A program made the position numbers and the translations under genes. This document shows, in pieces, positions 8,385 to 15,469 of a stretch of 34,170 nucleotides of DNA. The stretch's first letter is position 1; each line of letters begins with the position of its first letter. Under the pieces are notes generated by a model. That model made no database searches and was not told the origin of the DNA. It saw only the letters and a program-made list of their open reading frames with translations. This DNA comes from an uncultured Clostridia bacterium (lineage in GTDB: Bacteria; Bacillota; Clostridia; Peptostreptococcales; Anaerovoracaceae): assembly GCA_934233735.1 (NCBI GenBank), contig CAKQGQ010000024.1, positions 1 through 34,170 of the forward strand, in the 5' to 3' direction.

Positions 8385-9696
8385 GATAATGAACTATGGT
8401 CAGGTATCCAATAATGAAATTTTTGCAAGACCTGTTGAAAAAGAAAATGTTGCAGATACGGTAAGTGAAATCCTTGCAGATGTACGGGCAAACGGCGATT
8501 CCGCTCTGCTTCGTTATTGTGAGAAGTTTGATAACGCAAGCATTGAGGATGGATTTACTCTTGAAGTAAGCGAGAAGGAAATTGACGAAGCCTTCGCGGC
8601 CGTTGACGCTGCATTTATCGGTGTTTTGGAGCGCTCCGCAGCTAATATCCGCGCTTTCCACGAGAAACAGGTTCGAAACAGCTTTATGATCAGCACGGAG
8701 CTTCGTCCGGGCGTTCTGATCGGACAAAAGGTTGTTCCTCTTGATAAAGTCGGAATCTATGTTCCGGGCGGTACCGCTGCCTATCCTTCTTCCGTATTGA
8801 TGAATGCGATCCCTGCAAAGATTGCGGGTGTTAAGGAAATCGTAATGGTGACCCCGTCCAAAGGTGGAAAGGTAAACCCTGTCATCCTTGCCGCGGCGAA
8901 GATTGCAGGCGTGACCCGCATCTTTAAGGTCGGCGGCGCACAGGCAGTTGCAGCGCTTGCATTCGGCACGGAAAGCATTCCGAAGGTTGATAAAATCACA
9001 GGCCCGGGCAACGCTTATGTGGCAGAAGCGAAGACACAAGTTTTTGGCACGGTTGCAATCGACATGGTTGCAGGCCCGAGCGAAATTCTCGTAGTTGCTG
9101 ACGGAACCTGCAATCCTGAATTTATCGCAGCCGATATGCTCAGTCAGGCAGAGCACGATAAAATGGCATCCGCGGTACTGATTACAGATTCCCAGGAACT
9201 TGCAGGAACGGTAAGCTGCGAGCTGGAACGCCAGATTCCTGCCCTTCCGAGAGCCGACATCGCGCGCGCGTCCATCGACGACTACGGCAAAATTATTGTT
9301 GCACCCGACATTCACACTGCGATTGACATCGCCAATGAAATTGCACCGGAACATTTGGAGCTTTGCGTTGACAATCCGTTTGACTATCTGGAAGCGATTC
9401 GCAATGCAGGTTCGGTTTTCCTCGGAAAGAATTGTCCGGAAGCACTGGGCGATTACTATGCAGGCCCGAACCACATTCTGCCGACAGGAGGCACTGCGAA
9501 ATTCTCCAGCCCTCTCTCTGCAGATGATTTTGTAAAGAAATATCAATATACTTACTATACGAATGATGCACTGAAAGCGGCAGCGGAGGATGTCATCTAT
9601 TTCGCCGAAGCAGAAGGACTTTCCGCTCACGCGCGCAGCATAAGCGTAAGATGCACGGATAAAAAAGCTTCTCAGGTGCCTTTGAGCATCCACTAA
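8377..9696 (+). CDS. hisD: histidinol dehydrogenase
   Basis: A 439-residue zinc enzyme that oxidises L-histidinol twice with NAD to histidine, the last step of the pathway. Family signatures are present: GPGNAYVAEAK, IDMVAGPSE, QAEHDKMASA (about 256) and IAPEHLEL (about 322), with the usual catalytic and zinc-binding His, Glu and Asp. Length is normal. A GGAGG site lies inside the end of hisZG, which overlaps it by eight bases. Confidence 0.97.
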   Translation: MIKIMNYGQVSNNEIFARPVEKENVADTVSEILADVRANGDSALLRYCEKFDNASIEDGFTLEVSEKEIDEAFAAVDAAFIGVLERSAANIRAFHEKQVRNSFMISTELRPGVLIGQKVVPLDKVGIYVPGGTAAYPSSVLMNAIPAKIAGVKEIVMVTPSKGGKVNPVILAAAKIAGVTRIFKVGGAQAVAALAFGTESIPKVDKITGPGNAYVAEAKTQVFGTVAIDMVAGPSEILVVADGTCNPEFIAADMLSQAEHDKMASAVLITDSQELAGTVSCELERQIPALPRADIARASIDDYGKIIVAPDIHTAIDIANEIAPEHLELCVDNPFDYLEAIRNAGSVFLGKNCPEALGDYYAGPNHILPTGGTAKFSSPLSADDFVKKYQYTYYTNDALKAAAEDVIYFAEAEGLSAHARSISVRCTDKKASQVPLSIH

Positions 9697-9727
9697 GCAG
9701 CCACACGGCTTTGACAGGAGACAATAT

Positions 9728-10810
9728 ATGAGCAGATATCTTAACCCCGCGCTTTTCTCTTTGAAGAGCTATACGCCCGGAGAGCAGCCGACGGAGATGA
9801 AATATATAAAACTGAATACCAACGAATCACCCTATCCCCCTTCGCCGGAGGTTCTTGCGGCCGTAAACGAAAAGGAAGCCGCCCTTCTCAGGCTGTATCC
9901 CGACCCGGAAGGCTCCGCGCTGAAGCAGGCGCTCGCAGACAGATATAATGTAAAGAAAGCAAATATCTTCCTTGCCAACGGTTCCGATGAAATACTGAAC
10001 TTTGCCTTTCTCGCCTTTGCGGCGGGCGGGCGCAAAGCTTGGTTTCCCGACATCAGTTATGGATTTTATCAGGTTTTCGCGGATTTATACGGTATTCCGG
10101 CAGTAAAAATTCCGCTGGAAGAAGACTTTTCCGTGGATTACAAGAGCTACTGCGCACTTTCTGACAAGGGAGGCCTAATCTGCATTGCAAATCCCAATGC
10201 TCCGACAGGCCTGACCCTGAGCCTTGCTCAAATCGAAGAGGTTCTGAAAGCGAATCCCGACAAAGTCGTTCTCATCGATGAAGCCTATGTGGACTTCGGC
10301 GCAAAGTCTGCCTTGAATCTTACCGAAAAATACGAAAATCTGCTTGTGGTTCAAACCTTCAGCAAATCGCGTTCCATGGCAGGCGCCCGTTTCGGTTTTG
10401 CAGCGGCATCGCCTGCACTTATTGAAGATTTGGAGAAAATCAAATACTCGACGAATCCGTATAATATCAACCGACTGACTATGGCGGCTGCTATAGCAGC
10501 GCTGAAATCGGGATCTTATTTCGAAGATAACTGCCGCAAAATCATGGAAATAAGGGAATACGCCGCTTCCGAATTACGAAAATCCGGTTTTTCGGTGCTC
10601 CCTTCCCTTGCGAATTTCCTCTTCGTTAAGTCGGACTTTATCGGCGGCGAAAAGCTCTATCAAGTGCTGAAGAAGAAGGGAATTTTAGTAAGACACTTCG
10701 AGAAGGAACGCATTTGCGAATATAACCGCATTACAATCGGAACGCAGGAAGAGATGGAGACTCTGCTAGCAAAGATAAAAGAGATTTTGAAGGAGGACGG
10801 AAATGAATAA
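9728..10810 (+). CDS. hisC: histidinol-phosphate aminotransferase
   Basis: A 360-residue fold-type I PLP enzyme that converts imidazole-acetol phosphate to histidinol phosphate. Visible site residues are NTNESPYPPSP near the N-terminus, NPNAPTG (about 155), DEAYVDFG (about 184) and the PLP lysine in TFSKSRSMAGARFG (about 212). An AGGAG site precedes the ATG. Its end overlaps hisB by eight bases. Confidence 0.96.
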   Translation: MSRYLNPALFSLKSYTPGEQPTEMKYIKLNTNESPYPPSPEVLAAVNEKEAALLRLYPDPEGSALKQALADRYNVKKANIFLANGSDEILNFAFLAFAAGGRKAWFPDISYGFYQVFADLYGIPAVKIPLEEDFSVDYKSYCALSDKGGLICIANPNAPTGLTLSLAQIEEVLKANPDKVVLIDEAYVDFGAKSALNLTEKYENLLVVQTFSKSRSMAGARFGFAAASPALIEDLEKIKYSTNPYNINRLTMAAAIAALKSGSYFEDNCRKIMEIREYAASELRKSGFSVLPSLANFLFVKSDFIGGEKLYQVLKKKGILVRHFEKERICEYNRITIGTQEEMETLLAKIKEILKEDGNE

Positions 10811-11408
10811 GCGCGAAGGAAACCGCTGTGCAGAAATTGTTCGCAATACGCGTGAAACACAGATCACTTTGAAGCTTAACCTTGACGGCAGTGGTCTATG
10901 CACAATTAATACAGGTGTCGGCTTTCTGGATCATATGCTCACGCTGTTTGCCTCTCATGGTAATTTTGACTTGGAAATTCAGTGTGTCGGTGACACGCAG
11001 GTGGACGACCACCACAGCGTCGAGGACATCGGCATCTGCCTTGGAATGGCTTTTGCGGAGGCTCTGGGGAGCATGGCAGGAATCTATCGATACGGAAATA
11101 TCATCCTGCCGATGGATGAAGCCCTTATCCTGTGCGCCGCGGACATATCGGGACGCTGCCACCTGGAATATGATTTGGCAATTCCAACAGAAAAGGTCGG
11201 AACTTTTGATACTGAACTGGTGCGCGAATTTTTCCTTGCTTTTGTCCGCAAAGCCGGAATTACTCTGCATTTCAAACAGCTTTCGGGCATGAACTCCCAC
11301 CACATCATCGAATGTGCATTCAAGGCTTTTGCCAGAACCATGAGGCAGGCGGCTGCCATAGACCCTTCTCAGCAAGGGCGAATTCCGTCCACGAAAGGAG
11401 TTTTATAA
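10803..11408 (+). CDS. hisB: imidazoleglycerol-phosphate dehydratase
   Basis: A 201-residue monofunctional HisB with both conserved His-rich repeats: GFLDHML...DDHHSVEDIGICLG in the first half and GMNSHHIIECAFKAFA in the second, which bind the manganese ions. It dehydrates imidazole glycerol phosphate. There is no phosphatase domain fused to it, unlike the enterobacterial bifunctional HisB. GGAGG within the end of hisC serves as ribosome site. Confidence 0.97.
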   Translation: MNKREGNRCAEIVRNTRETQITLKLNLDGSGLCTINTGVGFLDHMLTLFASHGNFDLEIQCVGDTQVDDHHSVEDIGICLGMAFAEALGSMAGIYRYGNIILPMDEALILCAADISGRCHLEYDLAIPTEKVGTFDTELVREFFLAFVRKAGITLHFKQLSGMNSHHIIECAFKAFARTMRQAAAIDPSQQGRIPSTKGVL

Positions 11409-11409
11409 C

Positions 11410-12045
11410 ATGATTGCAATCGTAGATTACGGCGTTGGGAATCTCTTTTCCCTGCAAAGTTCTCTGAAATACATCGGCGCCGATGTGTGCGTTACCGCAA
11501 GCCCCCAAGAGCTTGATTCTGCGGAAAAAATTATTCTTCCCGGCGTGGGCGCCTTCGGAGACGCTGCGAAAAAAATTCGACAAACCGGGCTTGATAAAAT
11601 TGTGATTGAGCAGGCAGAAAAAGGAAAGCCTCTTATGGGAATCTGCCTCGGGATGCAGCTTTTGCTGGACAGCGGAGAAGAATACGGAACGCATGAGGGA
11701 CTCGGTCTGATTCCCGGACGGGTAATATCCATGAAAGGTGTAGTTCCGGCAGAATACAAGCTTCCGCATATCGGCTGGAATCGCCTGAGCTTTCCTCCGA
11801 AGCGGGGAGGTCTGGATACTGCAGAAAAAAATCCCCTCTTCAAATATATAAAGGAAGGTGATTTCGTTTACTTCGTGCATTCCTTTTATGCTGCGGAATG
11901 CGACGAATCGGTTATCGCCTATACGGACTACGACTGTCCGATTACGGCTGCGGTTCAAAAAGAAAATGTTTTCGGCTGTCAGTTTCACCCGGAAAAAAGC
12001 GGGCGCACAGGGCTGGCAATTTTAAAGGCATTTTGTGACCTGTGA
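11410..12045 (+). CDS. hisH: imidazole glycerol phosphate synthase, glutaminase subunit
   Basis: A 211-residue class I glutamine amidotransferase. The nucleophile Cys lies in GICLGMQLL (about 79) and the catalytic His-Glu in QFHPEKS (about 193). It releases ammonia from glutamine and passes it to HisF. It starts one base after the hisB stop codon, with an AAAGGAG site inside hisB. Confidence 0.97.
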   Translation: MIAIVDYGVGNLFSLQSSLKYIGADVCVTASPQELDSAEKIILPGVGAFGDAAKKIRQTGLDKIVIEQAEKGKPLMGICLGMQLLLDSGEEYGTHEGLGLIPGRVISMKGVVPAEYKLPHIGWNRLSFPPKRGGLDTAEKNPLFKYIKEGDFVYFVHSFYAAECDESVIAYTDYDCPITAAVQKENVFGCQFHPEKSGRTGLAILKAFCDL

Positions 12046-12075
12046 GCACCATCAGAAACAAAGGAGCATTACGAC

Positions 12076-12804
12076 ATGAAATTATTTCCTGCAATTGATA
12101 TATATGAAGGCTGCGCGGTCCGCCTCTATAAAGGAGACTATACACAGATGACCGTATACAGTGACAATCCGCCCGAGTTCGCAGCCAAGTTTGCGGAAGC
12201 AGGCGCGACTTGTCTTCATCTGGTAGATTTGGAAGGCGCGAAACTCGGCACGACACCCAATCTGGAAACGGTCAAAAACATTATAAGCTGCACTGGTATG
12301 TATACAGAGCTTGGCGGCGGAATCCGAAGCCTCTCCGTGATTGAAAAATATCTTAATATCGGCGTCAATCGTCTTATCTTAGGAACCGCTGCGCTCACCG
12401 ACGAAGACTTTGTTGAAAAAGCTATAAAGGAGTTCGGGCGCGATGCCATAGCGGTCGGTGTCGATATACGGGATGGGCTTGCGGCTATAAAGGGCTGGAC
12501 AGAAACCACCGAAATAAGCTGCGATAATTTTTGCCGCCGTATGGAAGAAATCGGAGTAAAAACGATTATCTGTACCGATATTTCCAAAGACGGCGCGATG
12601 CAGGGGTGCAATCTTGCGCTCTACCGCAATCTTTCATCGAAATTCAGCCTTGATATTACCGCATCCGGAGGTGTATCGTCGCTTGCGGATATAAAGTCAC
12701 TGGCGGAGCTAAAACTTTACGGCGCCATTTTAGGCAAAGCGCTTTACACAGGTGCGCTTGACCTCGCAGAAGCACTGAAAATCACAAAGGAGGATGCGCA
12801 ATGA
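12076..12804 (+). CDS. hisA: ProFAR isomerase (phosphoribosylformimino-AICAR-phosphate isomerase)
   Basis: A 242-residue (beta-alpha)8 barrel with the catalytic Asp of FPAIDIYEGCAVRL near the N-terminus, the second acid in TDISKDG, and the phosphate-binding loops GGGIRS and ASGGVSS. It opens the ring of ProFAR to PRFAR, the substrate of HisF. The stop overlaps the hisF start by four bases (ATGA). Confidence 0.97.
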   Translation: MKLFPAIDIYEGCAVRLYKGDYTQMTVYSDNPPEFAAKFAEAGATCLHLVDLEGAKLGTTPNLETVKNIISCTGMYTELGGGIRSLSVIEKYLNIGVNRLILGTAALTDEDFVEKAIKEFGRDAIAVGVDIRDGLAAIKGWTETTEISCDNFCRRMEEIGVKTIICTDISKDGAMQGCNLALYRNLSSKFSLDITASGGVSSLADIKSLAELKLYGAILGKALYTGALDLAEALKITKEDAQ

Positions 12805-13565
12805 TTACGAAACGAATTATCCCCTGCCTCGATGTGAAAAACGGACGCGTGGTGAAAGGCGTAAACTTTGAGGGGCTTGCAGATGTATCCTCGCCTGTGG
12901 AGCTCGGCAGCTATTATGCGGCGCACGGTGCTGACGAACTCGTCTTTTATGACATCACAGCCTCTTCCGAAGGACGTGCGCTCTTTACCGATATCCTCAC
13001 CGAGGTTGCGCGCACAATCTTCATCCCGCTGACGGTAGGCGGCGGAATCAACACTGTAGAGGACTTCGACCGTGTCCTGAAATGCGGCGCTGATAAGGTC
13101 AGCGTAAACTCCGGCGCTTTAAAAAATCCTCTGCTGATAGCCGAGGCCGCTAAAAAATACGGCAATCAATGTGTGGTTCTGTCTGTAGACGCCAAACGCG
13201 TCGGCGGCAGTTATCGGGTATTCGCCAAAGGCGGCAGAGAAGATACAGGACTTGATGCCTTGGAATGGATAAAAAAAGGGATTTCCTTGGGCGCCGGAGA
13301 AATTGTGCTTAACAGCATTGATACCGACGGTGTGAAAAACGGATTCAACTTGGAAATGCTTCGCGCTGTATGCGACATTTCCCCGGTTCCGGTTATCGCT
13401 TCGGGCGGTGCGGGCTGCATTCAGGATTTCACCGAGCTTTTTAAAGCAATCCCTGAAGTAGACGCAGGCCTTGCAGCCTCCGTATTTCACTTCGGCGAAG
13501 TTGAAATTTCAGAATTAAAAGCGGAACTTTCCCGAAACGGAATCAATGTAAGAAAAAACTACTGA
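12801..13565 (+). CDS. hisF: imidazole glycerol phosphate synthase, cyclase subunit
   Basis: A 254-residue barrel paralogous to HisA. The catalytic aspartates are in IPCLDVKNGRVVKG (Asp11) and LSVDAKR (about 130), and the phosphate loops are VGGGINT and ASGGAGC. It works with HisH to form imidazole glycerol phosphate and AICAR. AAAGGAGG within hisA gives the ribosome site. Confidence 0.98.
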   Translation: MITKRIIPCLDVKNGRVVKGVNFEGLADVSSPVELGSYYAAHGADELVFYDITASSEGRALFTDILTEVARTIFIPLTVGGGINTVEDFDRVLKCGADKVSVNSGALKNPLLIAEAAKKYGNQCVVLSVDAKRVGGSYRVFAKGGREDTGLDALEWIKKGISLGAGEIVLNSIDTDGVKNGFNLEMLRAVCDISPVPVIASGGAGCIQDFTELFKAIPEVDAGLAASVFHFGEVEISELKAELSRNGINVRKNY

Positions 13566-13579
13566 GAAGGAGAAACGAT

Positions 13580-14230
13580 ATGTTGACAATCGACCAGTTA
13601 AAATTTGATAAAAATGGGCTTATTCCTGCGGTTGTTGTAGACAGCAGCAGCAAAAAAGTTCTGACGCTTGCATATATGAACGAAGAAAGTCTGCGGATTT
13701 CCATGGAAAAAGGGCTCACCTGCTTCTGGAGCCGCTTCCGACAGCAGCTTTGGCTGAAAGGCGAAACTTCAGGCAATTATCAGCACATATACAACATCAC
13801 TGCGGACTGCGATCGGGACGCTTTAGTGATAGAAGTCAGCAAGGACGGTCCTGCCTGCCACCTCGGCACGGATTCCTGCTTCAATGACCTTTTGTATCTG
13901 AATCCGGAAAACGCCGGATTTACGATGGAAGGCCTCATGCAGCTCATAGATGGCCGCCGCACCGAAAAAAAGGAAGGTTCCTATACGACCTATCTTTTTG
14001 AAAAGGGACTCGATAAGATTCTGAAAAAGGTTGGCGAAGAATCCACAGAGGTCATTATCGCAGCCAAGGCAGAGGACAAGGCGGAAACCATTTACGAAAT
14101 CGCAGACCTTGCCTATCACATCATGGTTCTTATGACGGAAGCGGGAATCAGCCTTGATGATATTACATCGGAGCTTGCATCCCGCCATGTTATCGACCAC
14201 AAGGTAAAACAGGAGAAGATGACGAAATAG
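13580..14230 (+). CDS. hisIE: bifunctional phosphoribosyl-AMP cyclohydrolase / phosphoribosyl-ATP pyrophosphatase
   Basis: 216 residues. The HisI part (1 to about 112) has FWSRFRQQLWLKGETSGN and the metal-binding Asp/Cys segment DCDRDAL...GPACHLG...SCF. The HisE part (about 113-216) is the helical pyrophosphatase with KKVGEESTEVIIAAK and EIADLAYHIMVLM. Together they catalyse steps two and three of histidine synthesis. It is the last gene of the his operon, about 55 bases before the met promoter. Confidence 0.96.
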   Translation: MLTIDQLKFDKNGLIPAVVVDSSSKKVLTLAYMNEESLRISMEKGLTCFWSRFRQQLWLKGETSGNYQHIYNITADCDRDALVIEVSKDGPACHLGTDSCFNDLLYLNPENAGFTMEGLMQLIDGRRTEKKEGSYTTYLFEKGLDKILKKVGEESTEVIIAAKAEDKAETIYEIADLAYHIMVLMTEAGISLDDITSELASRHVIDHKVKQEKMTK

Positions 14231-14252
14231 TTTTTTCCATTTTATTGTTTTT

Positions 14253-14285
14253 CACAAAAAATATGAAAAATTTTTATTTTTTGTG
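14253..14285 (+). promoter_or_regulatory. AT-rich inverted repeat between hisIE and the met promoter
   Basis: CACAAAAAATA (14253-14263) pairs perfectly with TATTTTTTGTG (14275-14285), eleven base pairs, ending exactly where the -35 of the next promoter begins. It could be a weak AT-only terminator for the his operon or a protein-binding site beside the met promoter. No long T-run follows the stem. Confidence 0.45.
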
Positions 14286-14314
14286 TTGACATGCAACAAA
14301 ATATATGGTACTAT
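14286..14314 (+). promoter_or_regulatory. promoter of the metQNI operon
   Basis: TTGACA (14286-14291) and TACTAT (14309-14314) are 17 bases apart, a near-consensus sigma-A promoter. The expected transcription start is near 14321. No SAM-box, T-box or other familiar methionine RNA follows; instead a short ORF begins at 14361. Confidence 0.88.
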
Positions 14315-14360
14315 CCTATCAGATTTGAAAATTGATTCTTGAGGAAAGGAGAAACACACC

Positions 14361-14495
14361 ATGAGAAAATTGACATTCAAGGCAGCAAGCGTTATGATGA
14401 TGATGGAAATGTGCATGTGCAGCATGTGCATGCTTTGCGATACAATTTTTTCAAATGTGCTTTCCATCACCAAGACGAAAACTTGTTTTCAATAA
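14361..14495 (+). CDS. Met/Cys-rich leader peptide (putative attenuator peptide)
   Basis: A 44-codon ORF with an AAGGAG site nine bases upstream. It reads MRKLTFKAASV followed by MMMMEMCMCSMCMLC: eight Met and four Cys codons among codons 12-26. A less distinctive tail ends at a TAA about 17 bases before an intrinsic terminator. This is the layout of amino-acid leader peptides such as those of trp, his and leu attenuators, here with the codons matching the substrate of the genes downstream (methionine transport). The function inferred is ribosome stalling when charged Met-tRNA, and perhaps Cys-tRNA, is scarce. I know of no described family for it. It is too short for ordinary gene finding. 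Confidence 0.85.
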   Translation: MRKLTFKAASVMMMMEMCMCSMCMLCDTIFSNVLSITKTKTCFQ

Positions 14496-14531
14496 ACGAT
14501 ATGGAATTTTCGGAGAGCTCATTTGAAAGAG
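14446..14531 (+). promoter_or_regulatory. antiterminator pairing of the met attenuator
   Basis: Bases 14446-14465 can pair with 14512-14531 in one register: 19 of 20 positions pair (three G-U) with a single U-U mismatch at 14458/14519. This helix uses the whole 5' arm of the downstream terminator, its loop and the first three bases of the 3' arm, so the two structures exclude each other. The 5' strand lies inside the leader ORF just after the Met/Cys codons: a ribosome stalled there leaves it free, whereas a ribosome moving on covers it. Confidence 0.8.
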
Positions 14532-14542
14532 CTCTCTTTTTT
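14513..14542 (+). terminator. attenuator terminator before metQ
   Basis: A perfect eight-base stem GAGAGCTC/GAGCTCTC with an eight-base loop, followed by six T (14537-14542). It lies between the leader ORF stop and the metQ ribosome site, so it would stop transcription of metQNI unless the antiterminator forms. Confidence 0.9.
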
Positions 14543-14589
14543 ATTCCGAGACAAAATCAAAATTACATGAAAAAACGGAGGTAACCAAA

Positions 14590-15447
14590 ATGAAAAAAGT
14601 TTTATCCACAGTTTTAACACTGACATTAGTATTCGCACTTGCGATTGCTTTCACAGGCTGCGGCAGCAGCGATGAATCTTCAATTGAAATCGCTGTTCCA
14701 AACGACACGACAAACGAAGCAAGAGCGCTCCTTCTTCTGCAGGATCAGGGAATCATCACACTTGCTGACGGCGCAGGCATCACTGCAACAGTAAAGGATA
14801 TCGTAGACAATCCGAAGAACATCAAGTTCCAGGAAGTCGAAGCAGCTCAGCTCCCTACAGTATTACAGGATGTTGATTATGCAGTTATCAACTCCAACTA
14901 TGCACTTGACGCAGGACTCAACCCTGTAGGCGACGCACTGGCAATCGAAGGTTCATCTTCCGCATACAGCAACATTTTAGCTGTTAAGGAAGGCAACGAA
15001 AACACAGATAAAATCAAGGCTTTAAAGGCTGCTCTCGAAAGCAAACAGGTTGCTGATTTCATTGCTAAGGAATATGACGGCGCTGTAGTAAGCACAGTAG
15101 AGAACCCCGGAGATGGATACGATGCAAGCGTTGACTATGATGCATTAAAGGGCACAGAAATCACAGTTGCTGCATCCCCTACACCGCATGCTGAAATCCT
15201 CGATGTTGCAAAGGAAATCCTCGCGGCTAAGGGCGTTGCATTAAAGATTGTTGAATTCACTGACTATGTTCAGCCGAACAGTGTTGTAGACAGCGGCGAC
15301 ATCGATGCAAACTACTTCCAGCACCTGCCTTACCTTGAAGACTTCAATGCACAAAACGGCACAAACGTTGTTTCCGTAGCAGCAGTTCACGTAGAACCGA
15401 TGGGCTTATACGGCGGCAAGCAGACTACACTCGACGCATTAAAATAA
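14590..15447 (+). CDS. metQ: methionine-binding lipoprotein MetQ, circularly permuted
   Basis: 285 residues with a lipoprotein signal ending in AFTGC (lipid Cys24). The NlpA/MetQ family is unmistakable, but the order is swapped. Residues about 32-172 (IAVPNDTTNEAR, LLLLQDQG, VDNPKNIKFQEVEAAQLP, NSNYALDAGLNP) are what is normally the C-terminal half. Residues about 190-285 (TVAASPTPHAEIL, FTDYVQPN, GDIDANYFQHLPYLEDF, VHVEPMGLYGGK) are what is normally the N-terminal half. The protein stops at LDALK, the point where an ordinary MetQ would continue into IAVPND. A linker of about 20 residues joins the old C-terminus to the old N-terminus. It should deliver methionine to MetNI at the membrane. A strong CGGAGG site precedes the ATG. 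Confidence 0.93.
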   Translation: MKKVLSTVLTLTLVFALAIAFTGCGSSDESSIEIAVPNDTTNEARALLLLQDQGIITLADGAGITATVKDIVDNPKNIKFQEVEAAQLPTVLQDVDYAVINSNYALDAGLNPVGDALAIEGSSSAYSNILAVKEGNENTDKIKALKAALESKQVADFIAKEYDGAVVSTVENPGDGYDASVDYDALKGTEITVAASPTPHAEILDVAKEILAAKGVALKIVEFTDYVQPNSVVDSGDIDANYFQHLPYLEDFNAQNGTNVVSVAAVHVEPMGLYGGKQTTLDALK

Positions 15448-15469
15448 AAGAAAATAGGAGCCTTGAGAA

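Noticed and set aside
8323..9693. Long open frame antisense to hisD
   Set aside because: Its predicted product is rich in Cys, Arg and Asn with no domain, and it is fully explained by codon bias of hisD on the other strand.
14339..14584. An 81-codon ORF in another frame over the met leader
   Set aside because: It runs through the terminator, lacks a ribosome site and has no sensible composition; the 44-codon Met/Cys ORF has the ribosome site and the functional layout.
14321..14589. S-box (SAM) riboswitch or methionine T-box before metQ
   Set aside because: None of the conserved words of either class is seen; the leader holds an ORF and two competing helices instead.
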